The position numbers were made by a program, and so were the translations under genes. Below, in pieces: positions 25,685 to 34,234 of a stretch of 42,598 bases of DNA. The notes below the pieces were generated by a model. The model was not told the DNA's origin and ran no database searches. It saw only the letters and a program-made list of their open reading frames with translations. Location of the stretch: assembly GCA_030041375.1 (NCBI GenBank), contig JASHOA010000072.1:1-42598 (forward strand). The letters are read 5' to 3'. The DNA comes from Acetobacteraceae bacterium. Lineage in GTDB: Bacteria; Pseudomonadota; Alphaproteobacteria; Acetobacterales; Acetobacteraceae. The first letter of the stretch is position 1. Each line of letters starts with the position of its first letter.

Positions 25685-27382
25685 ATGGACATGGTGACCA
25701 TGACCATTCTCGACTCGTCGATGGTATCGATCTGCCGGGAAATGGGTATCCTGCTCATGAAGACCTCCTATTCGACTATCTTCAACGAAGGGCTGGATTT
25801 CACCTGCGGCCTCGCTGACACGAACGGCGAAATGATTGCGGTTGCCGAATTCTGCCCGGCGCAGATCGGCGGCATGCCCCTGCTGATGAAGACATGCGCG
25901 CAGGAGATTCCATTCGACACGCTGGAGGAAGGTGACGTCATCCTGCACAACGACCCGTATCGGGGCGGGCTGCACGTACCGGAGCACACCTTCTTCAAGC
26001 CGTTCTACGTTGACGGCGAACTGACGGGTTTTGCCGTGTGCATCGGCCATGTCGCGGAAGTGGGCGGCATGGTACCCGGGGCGTTCGCCGGCGAGGCGAC
26101 CGAGATCTTCCATGAAGGCCTCCGCGTGCCGCCGGTGAAGATCAAGAAGCGAGGCCAGGACGTCGAGGAAGTGTGGAAGCTTCTGCTCGCCAACGTGCGC
26201 ACACCACGGTACAACTACGGCGACTACAGGGCGATGATTGGCGCCCTTGACCTCGGCGAGCAGCGTATTGGCGCGCTGATCCGCAAGTACGGCAAGCAGG
26301 TGTTCCAGGAGACCTGCGCCGATCTGATGGACTATTCCGAGCGTCGCATGCGCTCGGAGATCGCCGCGTTTCCGGACGGCCGCTACAGTTTCGCCGATTT
26401 CGTGGAGAACGATGGCATCGAGGAAAAATCTTATCGGTTGCAGGTCGAGATTTTCGTGCAGGGCGACGAGTTGATCGCTGATTATCGCGCGAGTTCGCCG
26501 CAGGCGCGTGGGCCGATCAATGCGACCCTTGGCGTGACCATGAGCGCAACCTACAATGCGCTGTTGCACCTGACGGATCCCTCGATCCCCAAGAACTCCG
26601 GCTGTTTTCGGCCGATCCGCGTAGTGGCGCCACCTGGCCTGGTGGTCAATGTGGATTATCCGGGGCCGGAAGTGGCGGGCAATACCGAAACCCATCCCCG
26701 CCTTGCCGGAATCGTCATGGGCGCGATGGCGCAATGCATTCCGGAGCGGGTGATGGCGGCGGAAAGCGGCACGGGCGGTAACTTCGTGTTCGGTGGCTAC
26801 CATCCCGACTACGACGAATTCTACGCCTGCTACGATCTCATGTCGGGCGGCTGGGGTGGTCGCGCACATGCCGACGGCAACGACGCGGTGATTTGCATCA
26901 ACGGCAATTGCCGGTTCAACCCTACGGAGGTGTTCGAAACCCGCTTCCCGTGGCGCGTGGAGGAATTCAGCCTGGTGCAGGATTCCGGCGGTGCGGGCGC
27001 GCATCGCGGCGGCCTCGGCTTCCGCCGCACGTTGCGCGCGGTGAACGCGGAGATTACCGCGAGCCAGTGCACCGACCGGCACCGCGTGCAAACCTGGTCG
27101 CTGTTCGGCGGCAAGGGGGGTGCGAACGGCTCCACGCTGTTCCAGCGCGGCGGCAGTAGCGATTGGCTGACCGCGCAGCAGGCGTTCGGCAAGGTATCAT
27201 CCAGCAAGTATGCCAATATCCGTCTGATGCCGGACGACCGGGTGCGCATCACGGTCTCCGGCGGCGGCGGCTTTGGGGATCCGAAAGAGCGCGATCGCGC
27301 GCTGATCGAAGAGGATCTGCGCGAGGGTTACATCTCGGCCGAGGGCGCGCGGCGCGATTATGATTTTTCAGCCGCGGAGTAG
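25685..27382 (+). CDS. Hydantoinase B / carboxylase-type catalytic subunit (HyuB2)
   Basis: A 565-residue paralogue of HyuB1. The start at 25685 (MDMVTMTILD) is chosen because it aligns with HyuB1 and HyuB3 and has GGAG eight bases upstream; the open frame extends back to 25598 inside the small gene. It has the same motifs: TSYSTIFNEGLDFTCGLAD, GDVILHNDPYRGGLHVPEH, VGGMVPGAFAGEATEIFHEG and SGGGGFGDPKERD. No second HyuA gene accompanies it on this strand, so it may be an alternative partner for HyuA1 with different substrate range. Alternatively it may be part of a HyuA-HyuB1-HyuB2 complex. Confidence 0.87.
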   Translation: MDMVTMTILDSSMVSICREMGILLMKTSYSTIFNEGLDFTCGLADTNGEMIAVAEFCPAQIGGMPLLMKTCAQEIPFDTLEEGDVILHNDPYRGGLHVPEHTFFKPFYVDGELTGFAVCIGHVAEVGGMVPGAFAGEATEIFHEGLRVPPVKIKKRGQDVEEVWKLLLANVRTPRYNYGDYRAMIGALDLGEQRIGALIRKYGKQVFQETCADLMDYSERRMRSEIAAFPDGRYSFADFVENDGIEEKSYRLQVEIFVQGDELIADYRASSPQARGPINATLGVTMSATYNALLHLTDPSIPKNSGCFRPIRVVAPPGLVVNVDYPGPEVAGNTETHPRLAGIVMGAMAQCIPERVMAAESGTGGNFVFGGYHPDYDEFYACYDLMSGGWGGRAHADGNDAVICINGNCRFNPTEVFETRFPWRVEEFSLVQDSGGAGAHRGGLGFRRTLRAVNAEITASQCTDRHRVQTWSLFGGKGGANGSTLFQRGGSSDWLTAQQAFGKVSSSKYANIRLMPDDRVRITVSGGGGFGDPKERDRALIEEDLREGYISAEGARRDYDFSAAE

Positions 27383-27501
27383 ATCAACATGGCTTTAGGC
27401 GGAATCGTTTCGCTGACGCCAAAGCCATGCAATTGATCGAGAGCAGCAAATCCTGCACCGACGGCGGCAGCAATCCAATCCGGTCAACAGAGAGGGAGGC
27501 C

Positions 27502-28905
27502 ATGTCCAGCACCGAGCTTCATTATCTCGAGCTTACCGAACTGACGCGACGGATCCACGCCGGGGAGATCTCGTCGGTAGAGGCGACGCGGGCGCAACTC
27601 AGCCGCATCGAGACATTGGACAAGCGCCTCAGGAGCTACGCGCTGGTCACCGCCGAACTTGCCTTGGAACAGGCCAGCCAGGCGGACACGGAGATCCGGC
27701 GAGGCGAGATCAAGGGGCCGCTGCACGGTGCGCCGATCGCGGTGAAGGATTTGTGCTGGACGAAGGGCATCCCGACCGCGGCCGGCATGACGATCCATAA
27801 ACATTTCGTACCTGACCGGGATGCGACAGTCGTCAGCAGGCTCCGCGCCGCCGGCACCGTGCTGCTCGGCAAGCTGCAAATGACCGAGGGTGCCTATGCC
27901 GCGCATCACCCAAACATTCCGCCGCCGGTCAATCCGTGGCACCCCGACCATTGGGTCGGGGCCTCATCCAGCGGTTCCGGCGTCGCCACCGCCGCCGGCC
28001 TCTGCTACGGCTCGCTCGGATCCGATACCGGCGGCTCGATCCGCTTCCCGTCGGCCGCGAATGGCATAACCGGGCTGAAACCGACCTGGGGCCGCGTGAG
28101 CCGCTACGGCGCGTACGAGCTGGCGGCCACGCTCGATCATATTGGGCCGATGACTCGGAGCGCCGCTGATGCAGCGGCGATGCTCGGCGCCATCGCGGGA
28201 GCAGACCCGGATGACCCGACGGCGAGCCAGGCGCCCGTTCCGGATTATCTCGCTGGGATGCGGCAGGGATTGCGTGGCGTGCGTGTCGCCGTTGACCAGG
28301 ACTGGAACACGACCGGAGTCCATCCGGAGGCCGCACACGCAGTCGAGCAGGCGGTGGCGGTCATTGCCAACCTCGGAGCCGAGATAAGACCGGTTCGCTT
28401 CCCGAACGCCGAAGCCGTGATCGCGGACTGGATTCCCTATTGCGCCACCGAGACCGCCGTGGCGCACGAGGAGACTTATCCGTCGCGCAAGAGCGAATAC
28501 GGGCCCGTCCTTGCCGGACTGATCGAGACGGGTCGCAGCCAGTCCGGCATGGACTACCAGAAGATGATATTGCGGCGGAACGATTTGCGAGGCCGCATGG
28601 ATCGGATTTTCGAAACGGCGGATCTATTGGTGGTGCCGGCGCAACCGTACGCATCGCCCACACTCGCGGAACTGGAGGCCATGGTTGGGGAGCCGGACAA
28701 ACTTTCCGCTCTGTTGCGATTCACCGCTCCGTTCGACATGAGCGGCAATCCGACGATCACGCTACCCTGCGGCTTCACCGGGCGTGGCACGCCACTTGGC
28801 GTACAGCTTGTAGCCCGGCATTTTGCCGAGGATCTGCTTTGCCGTGCCGGTGTCGCCTATCAGGAGGCGACCGATTGGCACCACAGGCATCCTGTGTCGA
28901 ACTAG
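27502..28905 (+). CDS. Amidase-signature family hydrolase
   Basis: A 467-residue amidase. The Ser-cisSer-Lys triad is visible: Lys82 in PIAVKDLCWTKG, cis-Ser in GASSSGSG (153-160) and nucleophile Ser179 in GSDTGGSIRFPSA. The start at 27502 follows AGGGAGG. Relatives hydrolyse linear amides, N-carbamoyl compounds or aryl amides, and include GatA. It lies 119 bp after hyuB2 and probably belongs to the same transcript. If HyuA/HyuB open a cyclic amide or hydantoin, this enzyme could hydrolyse the resulting linear amide or N-carbamoyl compound. That order is inferred from context only. Confidence 0.88.
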   Translation: MSSTELHYLELTELTRRIHAGEISSVEATRAQLSRIETLDKRLRSYALVTAELALEQASQADTEIRRGEIKGPLHGAPIAVKDLCWTKGIPTAAGMTIHKHFVPDRDATVVSRLRAAGTVLLGKLQMTEGAYAAHHPNIPPPVNPWHPDHWVGASSSGSGVATAAGLCYGSLGSDTGGSIRFPSAANGITGLKPTWGRVSRYGAYELAATLDHIGPMTRSAADAAAMLGAIAGADPDDPTASQAPVPDYLAGMRQGLRGVRVAVDQDWNTTGVHPEAAHAVEQAVAVIANLGAEIRPVRFPNAEAVIADWIPYCATETAVAHEETYPSRKSEYGPVLAGLIETGRSQSGMDYQKMILRRNDLRGRMDRIFETADLLVVPAQPYASPTLAELEAMVGEPDKLSALLRFTAPFDMSGNPTITLPCGFTGRGTPLGVQLVARHFAEDLLCRAGVAYQEATDWHHRHPVSN

Positions 28906-28942
28906 AACCCCTTCCGCAATCGCTACATCCCGGGAACGAGAC

Positions 28943-29701
28943 ATGGATCGAAAGACTGTACTCATCACCGGCGGCGGCATCGGCATCGGCCGTGCCACCG
29001 CCATGTGCTTCGCCAAAGCCGGCTATCATGTGGTGGTCACCGACGTTCTGGAGACCGAAGGCCGCGACGCCGCCGCCAAGATCAAAGCCGATGGCGGCGA
29101 GGCCGAGTTCCATAAGCTCGACGTGCGCAGTACAAACGAGGTCGAGGCTGTCATTGCGCGCATCGAGAAGACGCACGGGGCGCTGAACGTAGTCGTTGCG
29201 AATGCGGGCATCGCCCACAAAGTGCCGTTGGCGGAATTGTCGGACGAGAAGTGGCAGCACACCATCGACATCGATCTTACCGGCGTGTTCCGCACCGTCC
29301 GTGCCGCCGTGCCGGGGATGCGCCGGCGTGGTAGCGGCGCCGTGGTCGCCCTCTCGTCGATCATGGGCGTCGCATACGGGTGGGACGAGCACATCCACTA
29401 CTCGGCAGCAAAGACCGGCGTCGTTGGCCTGGTTCGCGGCCTGGCTGTTGAGTTGGCCAGGGACGGCATTCGGGTGAATGGGATTGCACCCGGCTATATC
29501 CGCACTGCCCAGGCGCTTTCGGTCCAGCATTCACTCGGTCCCGCAGGCCTGGAGGCCGCCGCCAAGTTCATTCCCATCGGCCGGGTTGGGGAGCCAGAGG
29601 ACATTGCCGACGTGGCACTGTTCCTGGCCTCAGATGGCGCACGCTATATCACCGGCCAGGTAGTGGTGGTGGACGGCGGGCTCCTCGTCGGCCGCTACTG
29701 A
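28943..29701 (+). CDS. SDR-family dehydrogenase/reductase (FabG-like)
   Basis: A 252-residue classical SDR. Cofactor motif TGGGIGIG (9-16), a variant NAG motif as VVANAGI (about 85-90), catalytic Ser in ALSSIMG (about 138-139) and YSAAK with Tyr153/Lys157 are all present. The C-terminal VVVVDGG is canonical. It interconverts an alcohol and a ketone with NAD(P). It is last in the plus-strand hyu operon, 37 bp after the amidase gene, and is followed by two hairpins shared with the convergent operon. It probably oxidises or reduces a pathway intermediate; the substrate is unknown. Confidence 0.88.
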   Translation: MDRKTVLITGGGIGIGRATAMCFAKAGYHVVVTDVLETEGRDAAAKIKADGGEAEFHKLDVRSTNEVEAVIARIEKTHGALNVVVANAGIAHKVPLAELSDEKWQHTIDIDLTGVFRTVRAAVPGMRRRGSGAVVALSSIMGVAYGWDEHIHYSAAKTGVVGLVRGLAVELARDGIRVNGIAPGYIRTAQALSVQHSLGPAGLEAAAKFIPIGRVGEPEDIADVALFLASDGARYITGQVVVVDGGLLVGRY

Positions 29702-29731
29702 GCTTCGGCACCACGCAGCCGGAGCGTTCCA

Positions 29732-29760
29732 GAGCGGGATGATTGATCATCATCCCGCTC
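29732..29760. terminator. 12-bp hairpin between convergent operons
   Basis: GAGCGGGATGAT-TGATC-ATCATCCCGCTC: perfect 12-bp stem with a five-base loop, 30 bp after the SDR stop. The T-run after it is weak (CTTGTT). The GAGCGGGATGA...CATCCCGCTC ends resemble a dispersed rhizobial intergenic repeat. It can act on transcripts from both directions. Confidence 0.6.
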
Positions 29761-29800
29761 CTTGTTCATTGTCTCAGAGCTCTATTCATTGCGCACCCGC

Positions 29801-29834
29801 GTAAGGCGGAATGCGTTCCGCTTTTCCGCCCTAC
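29801..29834. terminator. Second hairpin between convergent operons
   Basis: GGCGGAA at 29805-29811 pairs with TTCCGCC at 29824-29830, with GTA/TAC extending the stem beyond one mismatch. The loop contains an inner alternative stem. It lies 20 bp from the hyuB3 stop on the other strand, so it probably ends that transcript. Confidence 0.5.
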
Positions 29835-29854
29835 GATCCTGATCCGCGAGCTCC

Positions 29855-31543
29855 TCAGCGAAGGCCGTAGACCGTGTGCGCCTGCTCCTCGGTGACGAAC
29901 CCGTCGAGCAGATCCTCGCGCAGCCGCGCACGATCGCACTCCTCCGGAGGGCCCCAACCGCCGCCGGCCGGCGAGGAAATTTTGATTCGATCTCCGGGAC
30001 GAATCGGCACGTTGGCGAACTTGCTCGGCGAGACCTTATTGAATGCCCGCGTCACCGTGAGCCACTCTTCGGAACCTGCGCGGCAGATGAACAATTCGGC
30101 CTTGGCTCCGGCATGACCACCATGAATGCCCCAGGGCGCCACCTTCTGCCGGTCGCTCATGTAGCTGAATGTCAGCGGTGTGTCGGTGCAGCGAATGGTC
30201 TTGGAAAGCGCAAGGCCGCCGCGGAATTTGCCGGGACCGCCGGAGCCATCGACCAGCTTGAACTCCTCCACGCGCCACGGGAAGCGGTACTCGAACACCT
30301 CAACCGGAATGTGCGGGCAGTTGCCGTTGATTCCGCCGACCGCGTCATTGCCGTTGGCGAAGCTGCGCCCGCCCCAGCCGACGGGCGTCAGGTCGTAGCA
30401 GCAGAAGAATTCCCCGCTCTTGAGGTCGGTGCCGCCGAACAGGAAGTTGCTGTGCGATGCGCCGTCGGTGGCGGCTGACCGCTCCTTCAGCGCCGACGCG
30501 AGCGCGCCCATCACCACGTTGGCAATGCGGCAATGCGTCTCGGTGTTGCCGCCCACGGACGGGCCGGGGAAGTTCACATTCACAACCGACCCCGGCTCCG
30601 CCAACACGCGGATCGGCCGAAAGCAGCCCGAGTTCTTGGGAATCGTCGAGTCGGTGAGCTGCAGGATGGCGTTGTAGGCCGCTCCATGAGCCACGCCGAG
30701 GGTGCCATTGATGGGTCCCTTGGCCTGTTTTGAGGAGCCGTGATAGTCCACCACGATGTTGCTGCCGCTGACCGTAACCTCGACCCGGATGGTGGAAGCC
30801 TTGTCCTCGATCCCGTCATCTTCCATCACGTCCGAGAAGCTGTAGCGTCCATCAGGAATTTTTTCAATTTCTGCACGCATCCGTCGCTCGGAATAGTCCA
30901 TCAATGCCGCGCCGTGCTCGCGGAAGGCGGCGACGCCGTATTTTCGGGCAAGGTCGGCCATGCGGCGCTCGCCGAGATCGGTCGCGGCAATCAACGCGCG
31001 AAAGTCGCCGTAATTGTAGCGCGGAGTGCGCACGTTCGCAAGCAGCAGCCGCCACACGTCGTCGACATCCTTGCCGGCACGCTTGATCTTCACCGGCGGC
31101 ACGCGCAGCCCCTCGTGGAACACCTCGGTCGCCTCGGCTGCGAAGCCGGCCGGCGTGAGGCCTCCGACCTCGCAGACATGGCCGATGGCCACCGCGAAGC
31201 CGATCAGCGAACCATCCACGAACACCGGCTTGAAGAATGTATGCTCCGGCGTATGCAATCCTCCTCGATAGGGGTCGTTGTGCAGGATGACATCGCCCTC
31301 TTCATATTCCTCGATGGGGATCTCCCGGGCGCAGGAGCGCAGCAGCAGCGGCAACCCGCCGATCATGGAGGGGCAGTAATCGCCGGTGGCCACGAGGTCT
31401 CCGTTCGGCAACGCGAGACCGCAGGTGAAATCCAGCGATTCCGAAAAGATCGTTGAGTAGGAGGTCCGCATCAGCGTCACCCCCATGTCGCGGCAGATGG
31501 AAACCAGGATGCCGCCAACGATGTTCAACGATACCATGTCCAT
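29855..31543 (-). CDS. Hydantoinase B / carboxylase-type catalytic subunit (HyuB3)
   Basis: A 562-residue HyuB-family protein. The start at 31543 (MDMVSLNIVG) aligns with HyuB1/HyuB2; a TTG at 31561 is possible but adds six residues. GAGGG eleven bases upstream lies against the hyuA2 stop. Motifs: TSYSTIFSESLDFTCGLA, GDVILHNDPYRGGLHTPEH, CEVGGLTPAGFAAEATEVF and SPAGGGWGPPEECD. It differs from HyuB1/2 at several conserved spots, for example GDYCPSMIGG in place of AEFCPAQIGG. This suggests a diverged substrate. It is co-transcribed with hyuA2 and should pair with its product. Confidence 0.88.
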   Translation of the reverse strand: MDMVSLNIVGGILVSICRDMGVTLMRTSYSTIFSESLDFTCGLALPNGDLVATGDYCPSMIGGLPLLLRSCAREIPIEEYEEGDVILHNDPYRGGLHTPEHTFFKPVFVDGSLIGFAVAIGHVCEVGGLTPAGFAAEATEVFHEGLRVPPVKIKRAGKDVDDVWRLLLANVRTPRYNYGDFRALIAATDLGERRMADLARKYGVAAFREHGAALMDYSERRMRAEIEKIPDGRYSFSDVMEDDGIEDKASTIRVEVTVSGSNIVVDYHGSSKQAKGPINGTLGVAHGAAYNAILQLTDSTIPKNSGCFRPIRVLAEPGSVVNVNFPGPSVGGNTETHCRIANVVMGALASALKERSAATDGASHSNFLFGGTDLKSGEFFCCYDLTPVGWGGRSFANGNDAVGGINGNCPHIPVEVFEYRFPWRVEEFKLVDGSGGPGKFRGGLALSKTIRCTDTPLTFSYMSDRQKVAPWGIHGGHAGAKAELFICRAGSEEWLTVTRAFNKVSPSKFANVPIRPGDRIKISSPAGGGWGPPEECDRARLREDLLDGFVTEEQAHTVYGLR

Positions 31544-31557
31544 GGGGCGATTTTCCC

Positions 31558-33576
31558 TCAAGCGGCAATCAGCAAATTGCCAAAGCGGTCAACCGAAACC
31601 GACTTGCCGGCAGCAAGCACGGTGACAGACGCGTTCTCCTCCACCAGCGCCGGCCCCTGGAATGTCTGGCCGGATTTCAGGCCGTCGCGGGCATAAACCG
31701 GAGTGTCCACCCAGCCGTTCTCAAACCACACCGGGCGGCGGCACCGCGGCACCGCCGGCGCGTCCGAAGTCCGGATCTCGGGAAGCACAAACATGCCCGT
31801 GGGGGCGACGCCGGTCACGATGAAATTCACGATCTCCATGTGATCCGCAAGCCGGAAACCAAATCGCCGTTCGTGCATGCTGTGGAAGGTCTCGAGCAGC
31901 TGCGCGATCTCAGCGTCGGAGAAGCTTTCTGCCTCGACCGGAATTTCGAGCTCGTAGTTCTGGCCAAGATAGCGCATCTCGACGCTGCGGCTGATCATGA
32001 CGTCCTGATGGCCCTGCCCCGCGAGGTCCGCCCGGCACTCGGCTACCAGAATCCCCATCGCGCTCGCCGCGCGTTCCCGATCGAAGGCGCGGGAATTGAG
32101 CTGCACGGTGCGGTGACGATCGACCCGCGCATCGGCCATAGTGAAGCCGAACGCGGAGAACTGGCCCGGAAAATTGGGAACCAAGCCCTGAGAAATTGCC
32201 GCCTCGGCCATCAGGTCACAGACATGGAGCGGACCCGCGCCGCCGAACGCGACGAGCGTGAAGTCGCGCGGGTCCAGTCCCTGCTCGGTGAGCACCGTGT
32301 GCAGCGCACCTACCATGTTGTTGTTGGCGATGCGCACGATCGCCAGCGCCGCATGTTCGATGGAGCTTCGGAGCACAGCGGCGATCGGTTCGATCGCTGC
32401 ACGCGCGGCCGTTGTGTCCAGTACCATCGAACCGCCGAGAAAGTTCGCGCTACTGATGCGGCCGAGCACGACATTGGCATCGGTCACGGTCGGCAGCGTG
32501 CCTCCGCGTCCGTAGCACGCGGGACCAGGCTCGGCGCCGGCGCTTTCGGGCCCTACCACCAGCATCCCGGCCGCATCGATCCGCGCAATCGAGCCGCCGC
32601 CCGCGCCGATCGTGCGGATGTCGATCATGGGGATCTGCACCGGCCGGCCCCATTCGATCTCGAAGTCGGTGGTGAACTTCTCCTTGCCGTCAACCACGGT
32701 GGAAACGTCGGTAGATGTGCCGCCCATGTCCAGCGTGACGACGTTCGGTAAGTTGAGAAGCTCGGCGGTACGTTTCGCAGCGATCACGCCGCCAGCCGGG
32801 CCGGACACCGCGACCTGGATCGGCGCCTCGACCGCCGCTTCGAGACTCATTTCTCCGCCGTTCGAGCGCATGACGACAACGCGGGCATCTACGCCGTGCT
32901 CGTTCAACTGACGCTGCATGGATCCCATCTGGGAGCGCACGACCGGCTTGATGAAAGCATCGCAAAGCGTCGTCGAGGAGCGGAAATGCTCCTTCCATTT
33001 CGGCAGCACCTCGTACGAAATGGAAATCGGGACGTTCGGCATGTGCTCAGCAAAGATCGCCTTGATGCGTTGCTCGTGCGCGGGGGTGAGATAGGAATGC
33101 AGCAGAACCACCGCGACCGCCTCGATTTCGCCTGCGGCGGCGAGTCTGTCAGCAAGAGCGGCAACGCCCGCCTCGTCGAGCGGCTGGAGCACCTCTCCGG
33201 CTGGTCCAACACGCTCGTCCACTTCATAGGCGTCACGACGTTTCACCAGCGGCTTCGGTTTCACCCAGGCGAGGTCATAGTGATGCCGGCGATTGCCACG
33301 GCCGATGAACGGTACGTCACGAAAGCCGCGCGTCGCAACGTAGGCGACGCGCGCGCCCTTCTTCTCGAGCAAAGCGTTGGTGGCAACCGTGGTGCCAAGC
33401 CGGATTTCCCCGATATTGGAGATCTCGCCGAAGCTACGTAGGCCTGTCAGGATGCCCTCTATCGGGTCGTGTGGTGTGGACAAGTTCTTCCACGCACGAA
33501 GAGTGCCCCGTGTCTCATCGAACGCCACGAAGTCGGTAAACGTGCCGCCGATGTCGATACCCAGCCTGTAGCTCAT
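31558..33576 (-). CDS. Hydantoinase A / acetophenone-carboxylase alpha-like ATPase subunit (HyuA2)
   Basis: A 672-residue HyuA paralogue with GIDIGGTFTDF (5-15), LGTTVATNALLEKKGA, DMGGTSTDVSTVV, GAGGGSIARID and AFGGAGPLHVCDL. By eye it is about 60% identical to HyuA1. Its ATG overlaps the stop of the preceding remnant ORF as ATGA, a sign of an ancestral operon. hyuB3 follows 14 bp downstream. It should phosphorylate the substrate for HyuB3. Opposite orientation and divergence argue for an old duplication or separate acquisition rather than a recent copy. Confidence 0.88.
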   Translation of the reverse strand: MSYRLGIDIGGTFTDFVAFDETRGTLRAWKNLSTPHDPIEGILTGLRSFGEISNIGEIRLGTTVATNALLEKKGARVAYVATRGFRDVPFIGRGNRRHHYDLAWVKPKPLVKRRDAYEVDERVGPAGEVLQPLDEAGVAALADRLAAAGEIEAVAVVLLHSYLTPAHEQRIKAIFAEHMPNVPISISYEVLPKWKEHFRSSTTLCDAFIKPVVRSQMGSMQRQLNEHGVDARVVVMRSNGGEMSLEAAVEAPIQVAVSGPAGGVIAAKRTAELLNLPNVVTLDMGGTSTDVSTVVDGKEKFTTDFEIEWGRPVQIPMIDIRTIGAGGGSIARIDAAGMLVVGPESAGAEPGPACYGRGGTLPTVTDANVVLGRISSANFLGGSMVLDTTAARAAIEPIAAVLRSSIEHAALAIVRIANNNMVGALHTVLTEQGLDPRDFTLVAFGGAGPLHVCDLMAEAAISQGLVPNFPGQFSAFGFTMADARVDRHRTVQLNSRAFDRERAASAMGILVAECRADLAGQGHQDVMISRSVEMRYLGQNYELEIPVEAESFSDAEIAQLLETFHSMHERRFGFRLADHMEIVNFIVTGVAPTGMFVLPEIRTSDAPAVPRCRRPVWFENGWVDTPVYARDGLKSGQTFQGPALVEENASVTVLAAGKSVSVDRFGNLLIAA

Positions 33577-33845
33577 GATGACGATTCCTGTGATTGCCTG
33601 AATTCCGTGCTTCTGTAATCAGCGGGCGTCGAGTAGAAGCCGGCGGCGCGTCGCGCCGAATTGTGATCGCTCAGCCACTGTGATAGCGCGCCGAACCGGT
33701 CACTGTCCATGGCCCGGCCGGCGATGCGCGGGGCGGGAATCATGCCCCGGGCGCCCGTCACGAGGAAAGTCTTGTCAGCGCTCTGCAACGCATCGGCTGG
33801 CACCAGGCGCGCCTCTGCGATGGTACCGAGTTGGCCGCAGAGTCC
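33573..33845 (-). pseudogene. C-terminal remnant of a class IV (D-amino-acid/branched-chain) aminotransferase-like gene
   Basis: About 90 codons are recognisable: LGTIAEARLVPADALQSADK, then TFLVTGARGMIPAPRIAGR, ending FYSTPADYRS. The pattern matches the C-terminus of fold-type IV transaminases (ExxLxxxDLxxADExFLTGxxxGIxPVxxIDGR ... YATPVxY). The stop overlaps the hyuA2 ATG (ATGA), so an intact gene once headed the hyuA2 unit. The 5' part was lost where an IS630 fragment now sits. The family call is tentative. A D-amino-acid transaminase would make sense beside hydantoin chemistry. Confidence 0.4.
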
Positions 33846-33901
33846 GATGACCGGGCAGCCCGTGAGCCCACGTAGGGGATGGAATCGAACACATGAAACC
33901 C

Positions 33902-34000
33902 TCATTCCACGATGGCGATGATCTTGTCGGGGTTCTTGGTCGAAACGAAGGGCCTGGGATCGTCGCTGGTGTGAGCGACGAAGCAGTGGATGCCGCCCGA
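33902..34000 (-). pseudogene. IS630-family transposase C-terminal scrap
   Basis: The minus frame reads HCFVAHTSDDPRPFVSTKN then PDKIIAIVE and a stop. It resembles the terminal HNxxPKPFxWTKxADxIL of IS630 enzymes. Only about 30 codons remain. It lies 6 bp from the small Cys4 gene and probably marks the event that truncated the aminotransferase-like gene. Confidence 0.55.
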
Positions 34001-34006
34001 ACTGCT

Positions 34007-34234
34007 CTATGCCCGGGCGGGATCAGGTGACGTAGACGCCGGAACCGCAGCCTCTGCGGCCCGCCGCCGGCGGCGATCGACGGTCCAGTTGACGCACCAC
34101 GGCGAGCAAAAGAGTCTGCCTTCGAAGGTGACAGCGCCGCTGACGCCACCCGACGGCTCCTCGTACAGCAGCAGTCCGCAATTGGGGCACTTGTTGTACG
34201 CCTCGATGTAGAGGCGGTTTTGGGCGAACTTCAT
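34007..34234 (-). CDS. Small Cys4 (CxxCG...FCSxWC) protein, copy 2
   Basis: A 75-residue homologue of the 25473-25670 product. The start at 34234 (MKFAQNRLYIEAYNKC) aligns with copy 1 and has GGAG nine bases upstream. Cysteines C16/C19 (KCPNCG) and C43/C47 (LFCSPWCVNW) are conserved, with a three-residue longer loop. A basic RRRRRAAEAA tail follows the second pair. It heads the hyuA2-hyuB3 operon, now separated from it by IS debris. Finding the same tiny protein in both cassettes argues strongly for a functional tie to HyuA/HyuB. Confidence 0.75.
   Translation of the reverse strand: MKFAQNRLYIEAYNKCPNCGLLLYEEPSGGVSGAVTFEGRLFCSPWCVNWTVDRRRRRAAEAAVPASTSPDPARA

Noticed and set aside
25661-27091. 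476-codon minus-strand open frame opposite hyuB2
   Set aside because: His/Arg-rich antisense translation; the plus strand encodes an unmistakable HyuB.
29732-29834. Short CRISPR-like or repeat array between the convergent operons
   Set aside because: The two hairpins have different sequences and there is no regular spacer pattern.
31453-32751. 432-codon plus-strand open frame opposite hyuA2
   Set aside because: Antisense shadow; hyuA2 on the minus strand has all family motifs.
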